Below are positions 25,112 to 33,781 of a DNA stretch of 64,000 nt, one piece after another; the stretch's first letter is position 1, and each line of letters starts with the position of its first letter. Source of the DNA: Faecalibacterium sp. I4-3-84 (GTDB lineage Bacteria; Bacillota; Clostridia; Oscillospirales; Ruminococcaceae); assembly GCF_023347255.1 (NCBI RefSeq), contig NZ_CP094466.1:930001-994000 (forward strand), in the 5' to 3' direction. Below the pieces are notes generated by a model. It had not been told where the DNA came from. It did not search any database and saw only the letters and a list, made by a program, of their open reading frames with translations. Made by a program: the position numbers and the translations under genes.

Positions 25112-26299
25112 TCAGATAAAATTGATGAACACCGTAATGACCAGACTGTTCAGAAAGTCCGCAAACAGACTGCCCACCAGCGGGATCAGCAGATACGCCT
25201 TGACCGAGGGCGAATATTTATCGCAGATGGCCTGCATGTTGGCCATGGCGTTGGGCGTTGCACCCATGCCAAAGCCGCAGGTGCCGGATACGATCACCGC
25301 CGCGTCGTAATCGCGGCCCATGATGTTGAACACCACCAGTACCACATACAGGATCATGAACAGGGTCTGCCCGGCCAGCAGCACGATCAGCGGCAGGGCC
25401 AGCTCTGCCAGCTGCCACAGCTTCAGGGTGATCATGGCCATGCCCAGGAACAGCGAAAGGCAGATGCCGCCAATGTCATTGATCTCGCCCATATACACGG
25501 TGTAGCCGCCGCCATACTCACCCACATTGCGGATGATGGCCGCCGCGATCATGGCACCGATATAAATGGGGAAGGTCATGCCCGTCAGGCTCAGAAGTCT
25601 GGACAGCACCGTGCCGATGCCCATTGCGACGATCAGCTGGAAGCTTGCCGCCGGGTACATGGTGGTGTGGCGCTCGTGCTTCATTTCTTCTTCCACCAGT
25701 AGGCTGTCATCCTCCGGTACCACCGTGGCCAGCAGGTTGTGCCGCTCAATGAGCATCTTACCGATGGGGCCGCCCATCATGCTGCCCGCGATCAGGCCAT
25801 AGGTGGCCGCTGCCGTACACAGGGTGGTGGCCCCCTGAATGCCAAAGTCCTCCAGCACCGGGCCAAAGGCACCGGCGGTGCCGTGACCGCCCACCATGGG
25901 GATGGAGCCGGTGCAAAGGCCCACCAGCGCATCCACGCCCAGCAGCTTTGCCAGCCCCACGGCTACAAAGTTCTGGCTGACGATCAGCACGATGACCACG
26001 CCCAGAAACACGATCATCGCTCTTCCACCGCTTTTCAGCACCTTGAGGTTTGCCTGGAAGCCCACCGAGGTGAAAAACATCACCATGCAGACTTCCTTTA
26101 GAATATCATCAAATGCAAACTCGGCAACGCCGGTCACATAGCACACACAGGTAAAAATGGCGAACAGCACGCCGCCAATGACCGGAGCCGGAATGCAGAA
26201 ACGTTCCAGCACCTGCACCCTTGCCCGCAAAAATTTGCCCAGCATCAGCACCAGCACCGCAACGGCCAGTGTCTGATACATATCCAATTCGATCTTCAT
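25112..26299 (-). CDS. gltS: GltS-family sodium/glutamate symporter
   Basis: This 395-residue transporter has about ten membrane segments and the two inverted-repeat reentrant signatures of GltS: IPMVGGHGTAGAFGP (first half) and CGFGMGATPNAMANM (second half). It would import glutamate or a related anion with sodium by an elevator mechanism. Unusually it begins 14 bases after a TAXI-type solute-binding lipoprotein gene, with its ribosome site inside the short gap, so the two are translationally linked. GltS normally works without a binding protein; the pairing suggests one here, or a dual use. Confidence 0.9.
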   Translation of the reverse strand: MKIELDMYQTLAVAVLVLMLGKFLRARVQVLERFCIPAPVIGGVLFAIFTCVCYVTGVAEFAFDDILKEVCMVMFFTSVGFQANLKVLKSGGRAMIVFLGVVIVLIVSQNFVAVGLAKLLGVDALVGLCTGSIPMVGGHGTAGAFGPVLEDFGIQGATTLCTAAATYGLIAGSMMGGPIGKMLIERHNLLATVVPEDDSLLVEEEMKHERHTTMYPAASFQLIVAMGIGTVLSRLLSLTGMTFPIYIGAMIAAAIIRNVGEYGGGYTVYMGEINDIGGICLSLFLGMAMITLKLWQLAELALPLIVLLAGQTLFMILYVVLVVFNIMGRDYDAAVIVSGTCGFGMGATPNAMANMQAICDKYSPSVKAYLLIPLVGSLFADFLNSLVITVFINFI

Positions 26300-26313
26300 T
26301 GTTCTACTTTCCC

Positions 26314-27294
26314 TCAGTTCCCAGCCGCTTCATCGACCGTAATTCCTGCCGCCTTATAATATGCGGCCGCACCCGCATGGAACGGGATGCCAACGCCCTC
26401 TACTGCGTTTTCCTCCGGGTCCAGCGGGATGCCCAGCTGCTCTTCCAGCCCTTCCCGGCTGGAGAACAGAAGCTGTGTCAGCTGCTGCACCTGCTTTGCA
26501 GGCAGCGCGTCACTGGCCAGCAGAACGGCTTTCACGCCCACCGTCTGCACCTTCTCCGTCTGTCCGGGATAGGTGCCTGCCGGCAGCGTAACGCTGCTGT
26601 AGGCTCTGTAAGCGCTCTGCAGGCGCTGTGCTGCCGCACCGTCCACGTTCAGCAGCCGGATGCCGCACTCGCCTGCCAGAGCGGTCAGCACCGGGCTGGG
26701 CGCGCCCACTGTCATAAAGATGGCATCCACCCTGCCCGCCTTCAGCTGGGCAGCGGCATCCTCATAGTTCAGGTTTACCATGCTCACCATCTTGTCGTTC
26801 AAGCCATAGGCAGATAAGATCTGCCGCGCGTTCTGCTCCGAACCGGATTCCTCCGCGCCAATGCTCACCGTCCTGCCATGCAGGTCCTCAATGGACTGGA
26901 TGTCGGAATCCGCCCGCACCACCACCTGACAGGTCTCGGTGTACAGCGCCGCCACGGCACCAAAGCCCCGGCTTTCCTCCTCGTCGGCAAAGATGCCGGT
27001 CTGGTCATAGGCATCCTGCACAAGGTCTGCCTGTGCAATGGCCAGCTGCAGGTATTCGCCGGCCAACAGACGCAGGTTCGCTGCGGAACCGGCGGTAGCC
27101 TTCAACTCCACCTGCCCGTTGTCCATCTCATTTTCCAATGCTGCGAACCGCTCACCGAACTCTCGGTAGATGCCGCCCTCGCCAGCCACGCCGAAGCGCA
27201 GCCGTTTAACGATCTCCACCGACGAGCATCCGCTCAGCAGTGCTGCTGCCAGCAAAGCTCCGGCCAGCACCGCCGCGAGCCATTTCTTTTTCAA
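26314..27294 (-). CDS. TAXI-family TRAP-type solute-binding lipoprotein
   Basis: This 326-residue protein has a lipoprotein signal (MKKKWLAAVLAGALLAAALLSG with the lipobox Cys next) and the TAXI binding fold: FGVAGEGGIYREFGERFA, TAGSAANLRLLAGEYLQLA, and a GRVDAIFMTVGAP segment. Two GTG codons upstream overlap the GAGGAG ribosome site; the TTG at 27294 has eight-base spacing and gives a typical signal peptide, so it is chosen. TAXI proteins normally feed TRAP DctQM permeases; none is here and a GltS symporter follows instead. Some characterised TAXI proteins bind glutamate or 2-oxoglutarate, which fits GltS. Confidence 0.88.
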   Translation of the reverse strand: MKKKWLAAVLAGALLAAALLSGCSSVEIVKRLRFGVAGEGGIYREFGERFAALENEMDNGQVELKATAGSAANLRLLAGEYLQLAIAQADLVQDAYDQTGIFADEEESRGFGAVAALYTETCQVVVRADSDIQSIEDLHGRTVSIGAEESGSEQNARQILSAYGLNDKMVSMVNLNYEDAAAQLKAGRVDAIFMTVGAPSPVLTALAGECGIRLLNVDGAAAQRLQSAYRAYSSVTLPAGTYPGQTEKVQTVGVKAVLLASDALPAKQVQQLTQLLFSSREGLEEQLGIPLDPEENAVEGVGIPFHAGAAAYYKAAGITVDEAAGN

Positions 27295-27345
27295 GATCAC
27301 CACTCCTCTTCCTGCCGCCGCAGTGCGGCAGAGCTTTTATCCTAA

Positions 27346-27374
27346 ATTATACGCATATTGCGGATGAAATGCAA
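27346..27374 (-). promoter_or_regulatory. Promoter of the TAXI-gltS operon
   Basis: On the - strand TTGCAT (27374-27369) and TATAAT (27351-27346) are 17 bases apart. Confidence 0.8.
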
Positions 27375-27400
27375 TCACCTGCTGCAGAAAAGGAATGCAC

Positions 27401-27721
27401 TTACCCTCCGAACAGCCCGAAGAAGCTGGTATGGGTCACTCCCAGCACAAGGAACAGTGCGATCAGTGCAAACAGCACTCCGATGATAATATCCATCTGG
27501 TGCACGGTCAGCGGAAAATGATCGTACATCTTTTCTTTCGCATTCACAAAGTTTTTGTCGCCGTTGTTGAGCAGGCTCTTTTTTCCTTCCTCAAAATCCA
27601 CCTTCTGCGCGGCCAACTCTGCCTGCTCCTGTGCAAGCTGTGCTTCCCGGGCCGCAAGAGCAGCTTCCCGCCGGGCAAGCTCAGCCTCGCGCTCTTCGGG
27701 CGTCTGTTTTTCCTGTGCCAT
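27401..27721 (-). CDS. Small coiled-coil protein with one C-terminal membrane segment
   Basis: This 106-residue protein has a charged coiled coil (residues 5-45, repeats of EAELARREAALAAREAQLA type), a short linker with FVNAKEKMYDHFP, and a single hydrophobic span (IIIGVLFALIALFLVLGV) near the C-terminus. It would be anchored in the membrane with the coiled coil in the cytosol. The ATG at 27721 has AGGAGG nine bases upstream; upstream in-frame codons lack a site. A TGG-TATTAT extended -10 lies just before it. Function unknown. Confidence 0.7.
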   Translation of the reverse strand: MAQEKQTPEEREAELARREAALAAREAQLAQEQAELAAQKVDFEEGKKSLLNNGDKNFVNAKEKMYDHFPLTVHQMDIIIGVLFALIALFLVLGVTHTSFFGLFGG

Positions 27722-27771
27722 AACGTACCTCCTGATGGTGTTTTTATTATAATACCACACAAATGCAGATA

Positions 27772-27807
27772 AAAAAAGCGGGCCGCCTGCCCAAAAGCAG
27801 ACGACCC
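27772..27807 (-). terminator. Terminator of the mgl operon
   Basis: On the - strand GGGTCGTCTGC pairs with GCAGGCGGCCC (G-U wobbles) followed by GCTTTTTTT. Confidence 0.8.
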
Positions 27808-27820
27808 ACAGAAAAAGCTC

Positions 27821-28819
27821 TTACTTCTTTGCCAGATACTTGCGGATATCGATGGCCACAGCCACGATAATGACAAGACCCTGAACGATGTAGGTGTAAG
27901 AAGAGTTGACATTCATGAACTGCAGAGCCACCTTCATCAGCTCAAAGACCAGAACGCCGACCAGAACGCCGGGAACAGTACCAACGCCGCCGGTGGTGGA
28001 AACACCGCCGATGGTGCAGGCTGCGATGGCATCCAGCTCATAGCCCTGTGCGGTGTTGACGGATGCGCCGCCGGACTTTGCAGCCAGCAGGCAGCCTGCC
28101 AGACCGAACATGCAGGAAGCCAGGATGTAGATGCGGATCTTGGTGGCGTTGACGTTGACACCGGCCACCTCAGCAGCAGCCTCGTTGCCGCCGATGGCAT
28201 ACATGTACTTGCCGTGACGGGTCTTGTTGTACAGGAACCAGAAGCACCCGGCCACGATCAGAGCGATCCAGATCAGCACAGGCACACCGATGATGGTGTT
28301 GGAGGCCAGAGAGGTGAAGTTTTTGTTCAAAGAGCCGATGGGGGTACCGCCGGTGTACACCAGGCAGATACCGTAGACCACCTGCTGCATACCCAAGGTA
28401 GCAATGAAGGGCTGCACCTTCAGGTAGCTGACCACCAGACCATTGCACAGACCCACGATGGCGCAGATGGCAATGACCAGAATGAACACCACCGGGGTGG
28501 ACAGGGTAGGCATGTTTGCATAGAATTTACCGGCAGCGCCTTCGGTCTGTGCAAAGATGCAGGCCAGACATGCTGCAAAACCAGCCAGACGGCCTGCGGA
28601 CAGGTCGTTGCCGGTGGTGATCAGGCAGCCGGAAATGCCCAGCGCGATGATGTAGCGGATGGACACGTTCTTGAACAGGTTGATCATGTTGGTGCCGGAG
28701 AAGAAGTTGGGGTGAATGATGCCAACGATCAGAGTGATGGCCAGCATCATCATGATAATGGCGTTGTTGCTGAGCCACTTGCCCACAGCCTTGCCATTCA
28801 ATTTTTTGGTAGCTTCCAC
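27821..28819 (-). CDS. mglC: Galactose/methylgalactoside ABC transporter permease
   Basis: This 332-residue permease of the ribose/galactose (RbsC/MglC) family has eight to ten membrane segments and family stretches such as ALGISGCLITTGNDLSAGRL, PFIATLGMQQVVYGICLVYTGG and GGNEAAAEVAGVNV. It forms the channel of an importer whose ATPase gene ends 18 bases upstream and whose binding protein is first in the operon. MglC is favoured over RbsC because of the length and the closeness of the partners to MglA/MglB. Confidence 0.9.
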   Translation of the reverse strand: MEATKKLNGKAVGKWLSNNAIIMMMLAITLIVGIIHPNFFSGTNMINLFKNVSIRYIIALGISGCLITTGNDLSAGRLAGFAACLACIFAQTEGAAGKFYANMPTLSTPVVFILVIAICAIVGLCNGLVVSYLKVQPFIATLGMQQVVYGICLVYTGGTPIGSLNKNFTSLASNTIIGVPVLIWIALIVAGCFWFLYNKTRHGKYMYAIGGNEAAAEVAGVNVNATKIRIYILASCMFGLAGCLLAAKSGGASVNTAQGYELDAIAACTIGGVSTTGGVGTVPGVLVGVLVFELMKVALQFMNVNSSYTYIVQGLVIIVAVAIDIRKYLAKK

Positions 28820-28837
28820 GATAGACAGCCTCCTTAA

Positions 28838-30379
28838 TTACTGATTTGCCGCAGCTGCGTCAGGTGCGGTCTCGAACTGGGTAGCCAGCGCCATGATGTT
28901 CTCCTGCGTGGCGTCCTTGCCGTCGATAAAGCCGGTGATACGGCCATCGCACATGACCATGACACGGTTGGACATACCGATGATCTCGCTCATTTCAGAG
29001 GAAATCATGATAATGCTCTTGCCCTGCTTGGCCAGATCGGCGATGATGCAGTAAATTTCATACTTTGCACCGACGTCGATGCCACGGGTAGGCTCGTCCA
29101 GAATGAGAACATCGGGGTTGTTGGCCAGCCAGCGGGCGATCAGCACCTTCTGCTGGTTGCCGCCGGAAAGACTCTTGATCTGGGTCTTGGGGCTGGGCAC
29201 CTTGATGGCCATCTTTTCCTTGTTGGTAGCCACCAGATCCAGGATCTTCTTGTCGTCCAGCATGATGGGGCCCTTGCGCAGGGCATCCAGCGATGCAATG
29301 GAGATGTTATCCGCAACACTCAGCACACCCATGATGCCGGTGGCACGGCGGTCCTCGGTCAGCAGAGCCACGCTCTTCTGGATGGCGTCGCGGGGCTGCT
29401 TGATGTTCACCTCTTCGCCCTTGATCCACACCTTACCGGAGGTATGGGCACGCAGGCCGAAGATGCCTTCCATCAGCTCGGTGCGCTGTGCGCCCACCAG
29501 ACCGGCCACGCCCAGAATCTCGCCTTTTTTGATCTCGAAGCTGCAGTGGCGGAAGGAACGCCGATGGATGGATGTAAAGTCCTCCACCTTCATCATCACC
29601 TCGTCCGAGGGATGGTTCTCCAGCGGGGGATACAGGTTCGACAGCTCACGGCCGACCATCTTTGCAATGATCTCTTCCTTGGTCATGTTGGCAACGTCCC
29701 ACTTACCGATGTACTGGCCATCGCGCATGATGGTGACTTCGTCCGCGATCACCTTGATCTCGTCCATCTTGTGGCTGATATAGACCAGTGCCACGCCCAG
29801 AGCCTTCAGCTCGCGCATGATGCGGAACAGCGACTCAACTTCGTTTGCGGTCAGTGAGGAAGTGGGTTCGTCCAGGATCAGCACCTTGCAGTTTGCGGAA
29901 ACAGCCTTTGCAATTTCCACCATCTGCATCTGTGCGATGCTCAGAGAGCCAAGCTTTGCACGGGGATTGATCTCCAGCTTCAGCTTTTTCAGCAGCTCCT
30001 CCGTATCCTTGTACATTTTGGCGTGATCCACCACCGTAACAGGACCGTACTTTTTGGTGGGGTAGCGGCCCAGCCAGATGTTCTCGGCCACAGTACGTGC
30101 CGGAATCGGCTGCAGTTCCTGATGCACCATGGCAATGCCGCGGTTCAGTGCATCCAGAGGGGTGGTGATGGTAACTTTTTCGCCCTCGTATTCAATTTCG
30201 CCCTCGTCCATCTTGTAAATGCCGAACATGCATTTCATCAGTGTGGACTTACCGGCGCCGTTTTCACCCATCAGCGCCATGACCTTACCGGGGCGAAGCT
30301 CCAACTGGGCGTGATCCAGCGCTTTGACGCCGGGGAAGGTCTTGACCACGCCTTTCATTACCAGACGGTATTCTGACAT
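28838..30379 (-). CDS. mglA: Galactose/methylgalactoside ABC transporter, double ATP-binding subunit
   Basis: This 513-residue protein has two fused ABC domains. The first has Walker A GENGAGKST near residue 38, signature LGSLSIAQMQ and Walker B VLILDEPTSS. The second has a degenerate Walker A (GLVGAQRTE), signature LSGGNQQKV and Walker B VLILDEPTRG. This asymmetry is typical of RbsA/MglA, where only one site hydrolyses ATP efficiently. It lies between mglB and mglC, preceded by an intercistronic hairpin that would lower its level relative to the binding protein. Confidence 0.93.
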   Translation of the reverse strand: MSEYRLVMKGVVKTFPGVKALDHAQLELRPGKVMALMGENGAGKSTLMKCMFGIYKMDEGEIEYEGEKVTITTPLDALNRGIAMVHQELQPIPARTVAENIWLGRYPTKKYGPVTVVDHAKMYKDTEELLKKLKLEINPRAKLGSLSIAQMQMVEIAKAVSANCKVLILDEPTSSLTANEVESLFRIMRELKALGVALVYISHKMDEIKVIADEVTIMRDGQYIGKWDVANMTKEEIIAKMVGRELSNLYPPLENHPSDEVMMKVEDFTSIHRRSFRHCSFEIKKGEILGVAGLVGAQRTELMEGIFGLRAHTSGKVWIKGEEVNIKQPRDAIQKSVALLTEDRRATGIMGVLSVADNISIASLDALRKGPIMLDDKKILDLVATNKEKMAIKVPSPKTQIKSLSGGNQQKVLIARWLANNPDVLILDEPTRGIDVGAKYEIYCIIADLAKQGKSIIMISSEMSEIIGMSNRVMVMCDGRITGFIDGKDATQENIMALATQFETAPDAAAANQ

Positions 30380-30439
30380 TCCGCAGAGCCTCCTTGTCGT
30401 TTATCATCGGGCCGCAGAAAAACCTTTTTTCAAAACAAG

Positions 30440-30474
30440 GCGCGTGCGCGGAGAATATTTCTCGCACGCACGCG
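30440..30474 (-). terminator. Intercistronic hairpin between mglB and mglA
   Basis: GCGCGTGCG and CGCACGCGC arms close a stable stem with a GAGAA/TTCTC extension. It probably protects mglB mRNA and limits read-through to mglA. Confidence 0.6.
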
Positions 30475-30542
30475 CTTTATAGCTTTGCTCAAGCCGTCAA
30501 GGTCCACTGCGCACCTTGCATTGTTTCAGGAAAACTTTGGTC

Positions 30543-31589
30543 TTACTTCGCGTACTCGGAAGCGTTGTCCTTGGTCACCTTCACATAGTCGACCCAGTAG
30601 TACTGCTCGACCTTGGAGCCTTCGACGTACAGCTTGGTAGCCTCAGCAGCTGCAGTAGCCTGACCCACGTCGTCGTTCAGCACGGTACCGGTCATGTTGC
30701 CATCCAGAACGTCCTGAACAGCCTCAGCCAGTGCATCGACACCAACCAGATAGATGTCCTTGCCGACGGTGCGGTTAGCCTGCTGGATGGACTGCAGAGC
30801 GCCCAGTGCCATTGCGTCGTTGTTGCAGAAGACAACTTCGATCTTGTCGCCGTACTGAGACAGAGCGTTTGCAACGTCCTGCTGAGCGGTGGTCTGATCC
30901 CAGTTGTCCAGGTACTCGTACAGGCACTCAACTTCCTTGCCTGCATCGGTCAGGGCCTTGATGGAGTACTCGGTGCGGTACTGAGCATCGATGTTCTCGG
31001 GGTCGCCCTTGCACATAATGTAGGTGATCTTGCCGTCGCCGTTGATATCGCCCTGAGTCTCGGTCTCCAGGATCAGCTCGCCCTGATAAGTACCGGACTG
31101 ACGTGCGTCAGCACCAACGTAGCAGCACTTGTCTGCGTAGGAGTCCAGAACGCTCTTGTCGGGCTCACGGTTGATGAAGACGATAGGAGTCTCAGAGGGC
31201 TTGACGGTATCAACGATGGTCTGTGCGGAAGTGGTCTGGACAGGGTTGATGACCAGCACGTCCACGCCCTGCTGCAGGAAGGTGTTGATCTGCTCGGTCT
31301 GGGTGTTCTGGTCGTTCTTGCCGTCCATGATGGTGACGGCGTAGCCCATATCCTTCAGGTACTCTTCCAGATCGGAGCGGTACAGGGTCATGAAGTTATC
31401 AGCAAACTGATAGATGCAAACGCCGATGTTGGCAGAGCCGTTGGTAGCAGCGGCAGAAGCAGCGGTGGAAGAAGCAACGCTGGAAGCAGCGGTGCTGGTG
31501 GAGGAAGAGCCGCCGCAGGCGGTCATGGCAGCAGTTGCGCCAACAACAGCAGATGCCTTCAGGAAGTCACGACGCGAAATCATTTTCAT
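30543..31589 (-). CDS. mglB: Galactose-type ABC transporter substrate-binding lipoprotein
   Basis: This 348-residue protein starts MKMISRRDFLKASAVVGATA, combining a twin-arginine-like start with a lipobox (MTACGG), then a Ser/Thr/Ala-rich linker. The mature part follows the periplasmic-binding family 1 pattern of galactose/ribose proteins: IGVCIYQFADNFMTLYR, DVLVINPVQTTSAQTI, PIVFINREPD, CNNDAMALGAL and GVDALAEAVQDVLDGNMTGTV. The INREPD and NNDAMALG segments carry sugar contacts known from MglB. It has its own strong promoter. The RRDF start could route it through Tat; this is uncertain as the motif is partial. Confidence 0.9.
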   Translation of the reverse strand: MKMISRRDFLKASAVVGATAAMTACGGSSSTSTAASSVASSTAASAAATNGSANIGVCIYQFADNFMTLYRSDLEEYLKDMGYAVTIMDGKNDQNTQTEQINTFLQQGVDVLVINPVQTTSAQTIVDTVKPSETPIVFINREPDKSVLDSYADKCCYVGADARQSGTYQGELILETETQGDINGDGKITYIMCKGDPENIDAQYRTEYSIKALTDAGKEVECLYEYLDNWDQTTAQQDVANALSQYGDKIEVVFCNNDAMALGALQSIQQANRTVGKDIYLVGVDALAEAVQDVLDGNMTGTVLNDDVGQATAAAEATKLYVEGSKVEQYYWVDYVKVTKDNASEYAK

Positions 31590-31665
31590 AATAATGTTCT
31601 CCTTCAATTCGTATCTCAGCATTTTCACAGGAGCAATCTTGCATGCACCTGTAATTCCTGTTCGT

Positions 31666-31695
31666 ATTATACCCTTGCAGCACCCCACTGTTCAA
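31666..31695 (-). promoter_or_regulatory. Promoter of the mgl operon
   Basis: On the - strand TTGAAC (31695-31690) and TATAAT (31671-31666) are 18 bases apart. Confidence 0.8.
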
Positions 31696-31709
31696 GAGAA
31701 CAAGTTCAC
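31690..31709. promoter_or_regulatory. Overlapping palindromes at the mgl -35 box (possible operator)
   Basis: GTTCAAGAGAAC and GAACAAGTTC overlap, sharing the GAAC half, directly on the -35 element. A repressor or activator site is inferred from position only. Confidence 0.4.
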
Positions 31710-32024
31710 AAGATTGAAGGAGTTCTTTTGTGCTATTTCAACAAATGCTTTTTGGGCCCGCCAATTTCTTTTCTCGAAACATCACAATTTTTCATACATT
31801 TGCAACCTCCCTACAAAAGCAAAAAAATTATGTCATTTTTCTCTCAAAAAGATTACAAAATGTTGCATCGTCCGGTTTTTGCAGCTTTTTCATTTCTTGT
31901 ATATCTTGAAAAATATTTTCAGGAATAGTTCGTCCCTGTTCTTCCGCATTTTTTCGCTTCATTTCTGCAATTTTCTGAAAATCGCCTGTCATTCCCGGTT
32001 CTTGCCGCCCGCCTTTTGCAAAGA
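31710..32024. other. AT-rich spacer between mgl promoter and mgtE terminator
   Basis: No coding or RNA signal is recognised in this stretch, apart from a T-rich composition. Confidence 0.5.
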
Positions 32025-32060
32025 AAATGCCCGGAAGCTTTCCTGAGCCTCCGGGCATCC
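32025..32060 (-). terminator. Terminator of mgtE
   Basis: ATGCCCGGAGGCT pairs with AGCTTCCGGGCAT on the - strand, followed by TTTTCTTT. Confidence 0.8.
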
Positions 32061-32075
32061 CGATCCGAGTATCTT

Positions 32076-33437
32076 TTACAGATGCAGCAGCATCTTTGCA
32101 ATGTTGAAGTAGATCAGCAGCGTGGTGGTATCCACAATAGTGGTGATCAGGGGTGAAGCCATCACGGCCGGATCCACATGCAGCTTTTCTGCCGCCACGG
32201 GCAGAATGCCGCCGATGATCTGCGAGAGCAGGATGGTGCAGATCAAAGTCAGGCACACCACCAGCGCCACCGGAGCCGCGATGCGGTCAAACACCAGCAG
32301 CTTTACAAAGTTGCATACGGCCAGCGTGCCGCCGCACAGCAGGGCTACGCGGCTCTCGCGCCAGAGGATGCGGGGCAGATCGTGGGGCTGGATATCGCCC
32401 ACCGCCATGCCGCGGATGATGGTGGAGGTGCTCTGGCTACCCGCGTTGCCGCCTGCATCGGTCAGCATGGGGATGTAGGCGGTCAGCACGGTCACAGCGG
32501 CCAGTGCATCCTCGTATCCGCGGATGACCATGCTGGAGAAGGTGGCGCTGATCATTAAAAACAGCAGCCACGGTGCGCGGCTCTTGTACAGATCCCACAT
32601 GCTCTGCTTGAAGTAGGGCTTGTCGGAGGGGCCGATTGCGTTCATCTTTGCAATATCTTCGCTGGCCTCGTCCTGCAGGATGCTGATAGCATCATCAATG
32701 GTCACGATGCCCACCAGCCGGTTTTCCGCGTCCACGACTGGAATGGCCAGAAAGCCGTATTTCTCGAACAGGTTGGAAACATCCTCCTGATCGGTGGTGG
32801 TGCTCACGCTGACCACATTGAAATCCATCAGGTCCTTGATCGGCTCTTCTGTGTTCTTTGCCAGCACCAGCGCCCGCAGGGACACCACGCCGATCAGCCT
32901 GCGGCTGTCATCGGTCACATAGCAGTTGTTGATGGTCTCCTTGTCAAAGCCATTCCTGCGGATGGCCTCCATGGCCTGTGCCACGGTCATGTCCGGCCGC
33001 AGCTCCATCAGCTCGGTGGTCATCACGCCGCCGGCTGAGTCCTCCGGGTACTTGAGCAGCTCATTGATCATGCGGCGGGTGGCGGGGTCGGCCTGACCCA
33101 GAATGCGCTTGACCACGTTGGCAGGCATTTCCTCCACAAGGTCGGTGGCATCGTCCACGAACAGTTCGTCCACCACAGCCTTCAGCTCGGTATCGGTCAG
33201 GCCGTCGATCAGCTTCTGCTGGGTCTCAGGGGTCAGTTCGGTGAACACATCTGCGGCCAGATCCTTCGGGCACAGACGGAACAGCACCGGGAGCTTTTCT
33301 GCGGGCAGATCCTCAAACACCGCCGCAAGGTCGGGCGCGGGCAGAGTTTCCATCACATCCCGCAGGCTCTGGTATTTCTTGGCATCGTCCAGATTTGCCA
33401 GCATGGTCTTGAGGGTATCGATCGAGATTTCAGACAT
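32076..33437 (-). CDS. mgtE: MgtE magnesium transporter
   Basis: This 453-residue protein has the full MgtE layout: an N-terminal helical superhelix (residues 20-125), a pair of CBS domains (about 130-255, with NNCYVTDDSRRLIGVVSLR and ENRLVGIVTIDDAISIL), a linker, and a five-helix membrane domain (285-450) containing the pore stretch PMLTDAGGNAGSQSTSTIIRG. The acidic N and CBS domains sense cytosolic magnesium and close the pore. Its 5' leader carries an attenuator-like hairpin overlapping the ribosome site (see 33438-33610). Confidence 0.95.
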   Translation of the reverse strand: MSEISIDTLKTMLANLDDAKKYQSLRDVMETLPAPDLAAVFEDLPAEKLPVLFRLCPKDLAADVFTELTPETQQKLIDGLTDTELKAVVDELFVDDATDLVEEMPANVVKRILGQADPATRRMINELLKYPEDSAGGVMTTELMELRPDMTVAQAMEAIRRNGFDKETINNCYVTDDSRRLIGVVSLRALVLAKNTEEPIKDLMDFNVVSVSTTTDQEDVSNLFEKYGFLAIPVVDAENRLVGIVTIDDAISILQDEASEDIAKMNAIGPSDKPYFKQSMWDLYKSRAPWLLFLMISATFSSMVIRGYEDALAAVTVLTAYIPMLTDAGGNAGSQSTSTIIRGMAVGDIQPHDLPRILWRESRVALLCGGTLAVCNFVKLLVFDRIAAPVALVVCLTLICTILLSQIIGGILPVAAEKLHVDPAVMASPLITTIVDTTTLLIYFNIAKMLLHL

Positions 33438-33468
33438 AAAAAAGCTGCCTCCTTTTCAGTGGCAGCTC
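33438..33468 (-). terminator. Attenuator-like hairpin enclosing the mgtE ribosome site
   Basis: AGCTGCC and GGCAGCT form a stem directly followed by TTTTTT and the ATG; the AAAAGGAGG ribosome site fills the loop and enters the 3' arm. The structure could end transcription or hide the ribosome site. Confidence 0.65.
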
Positions 33469-33620
33469 TCGTTTCTTCTTTTCAGGGAACGCAAACACGC
33501 ACCGTGTGCATTTACACACAGCAGGGTCTGCGCAAAGCAGAAACGGCGGCTGCCATCATATAAAATAATCGGGGAGAAAGACTGCTGCTACTGCCAGCAG
33601 GTTCCATGACAACCACCTCG
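33469..33620 (-). ncRNA. Structured 5' leader of mgtE, unclassified cis-regulatory RNA candidate
   Basis: Between the promoter and the attenuator lie several nested stems, for example GGAGAA closing with TTTCTCC and GCTG/CAGC hairpins inside. The arrangement suggests a magnesium-responsive switch, but the conserved M-box core is not recognised. Confidence 0.4.
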
Positions 33621-33663
33621 TTCTCCTGTTGTAAAAAGACACTTTTTGCCTTTTCCGCCCATT

Positions 33664-33692
33664 ACTTTACCACTGCTTTTTTGCCGCGTCAA
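33664..33692 (-). promoter_or_regulatory. Promoter of mgtE
   Basis: TTGACG (33692-33687) and TAAAGT (33669-33664) on the - strand, 17-base spacer. It implies a leader of about 220 bases. Confidence 0.65.
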
Positions 33693-33732
33693 CCCTGCTT
33701 TTTAAATTTTTCCGTTTCTTTACAAAAAGTAA

Positions 33733-33776
33733 AAATGCCCGATGACATTTTTCGTATCATCAGGCACTTTTTAAAA
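33733..33776. terminator. Terminator of the M16 peptidase gene
   Basis: AAAGTGCCTGATGA pairs with TCATCGGGCATTTTT on the - strand, ending in T. It also has A/T flanks suited to both directions. Confidence 0.75.
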
Positions 33777-33781
33777 TTCAT

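Noticed and set aside
33469-33620. Classical M-box riboswitch upstream of mgtE
   Set aside because: The conserved GGUGAGGCUCC-type core was not found; only a structured leader is claimed.
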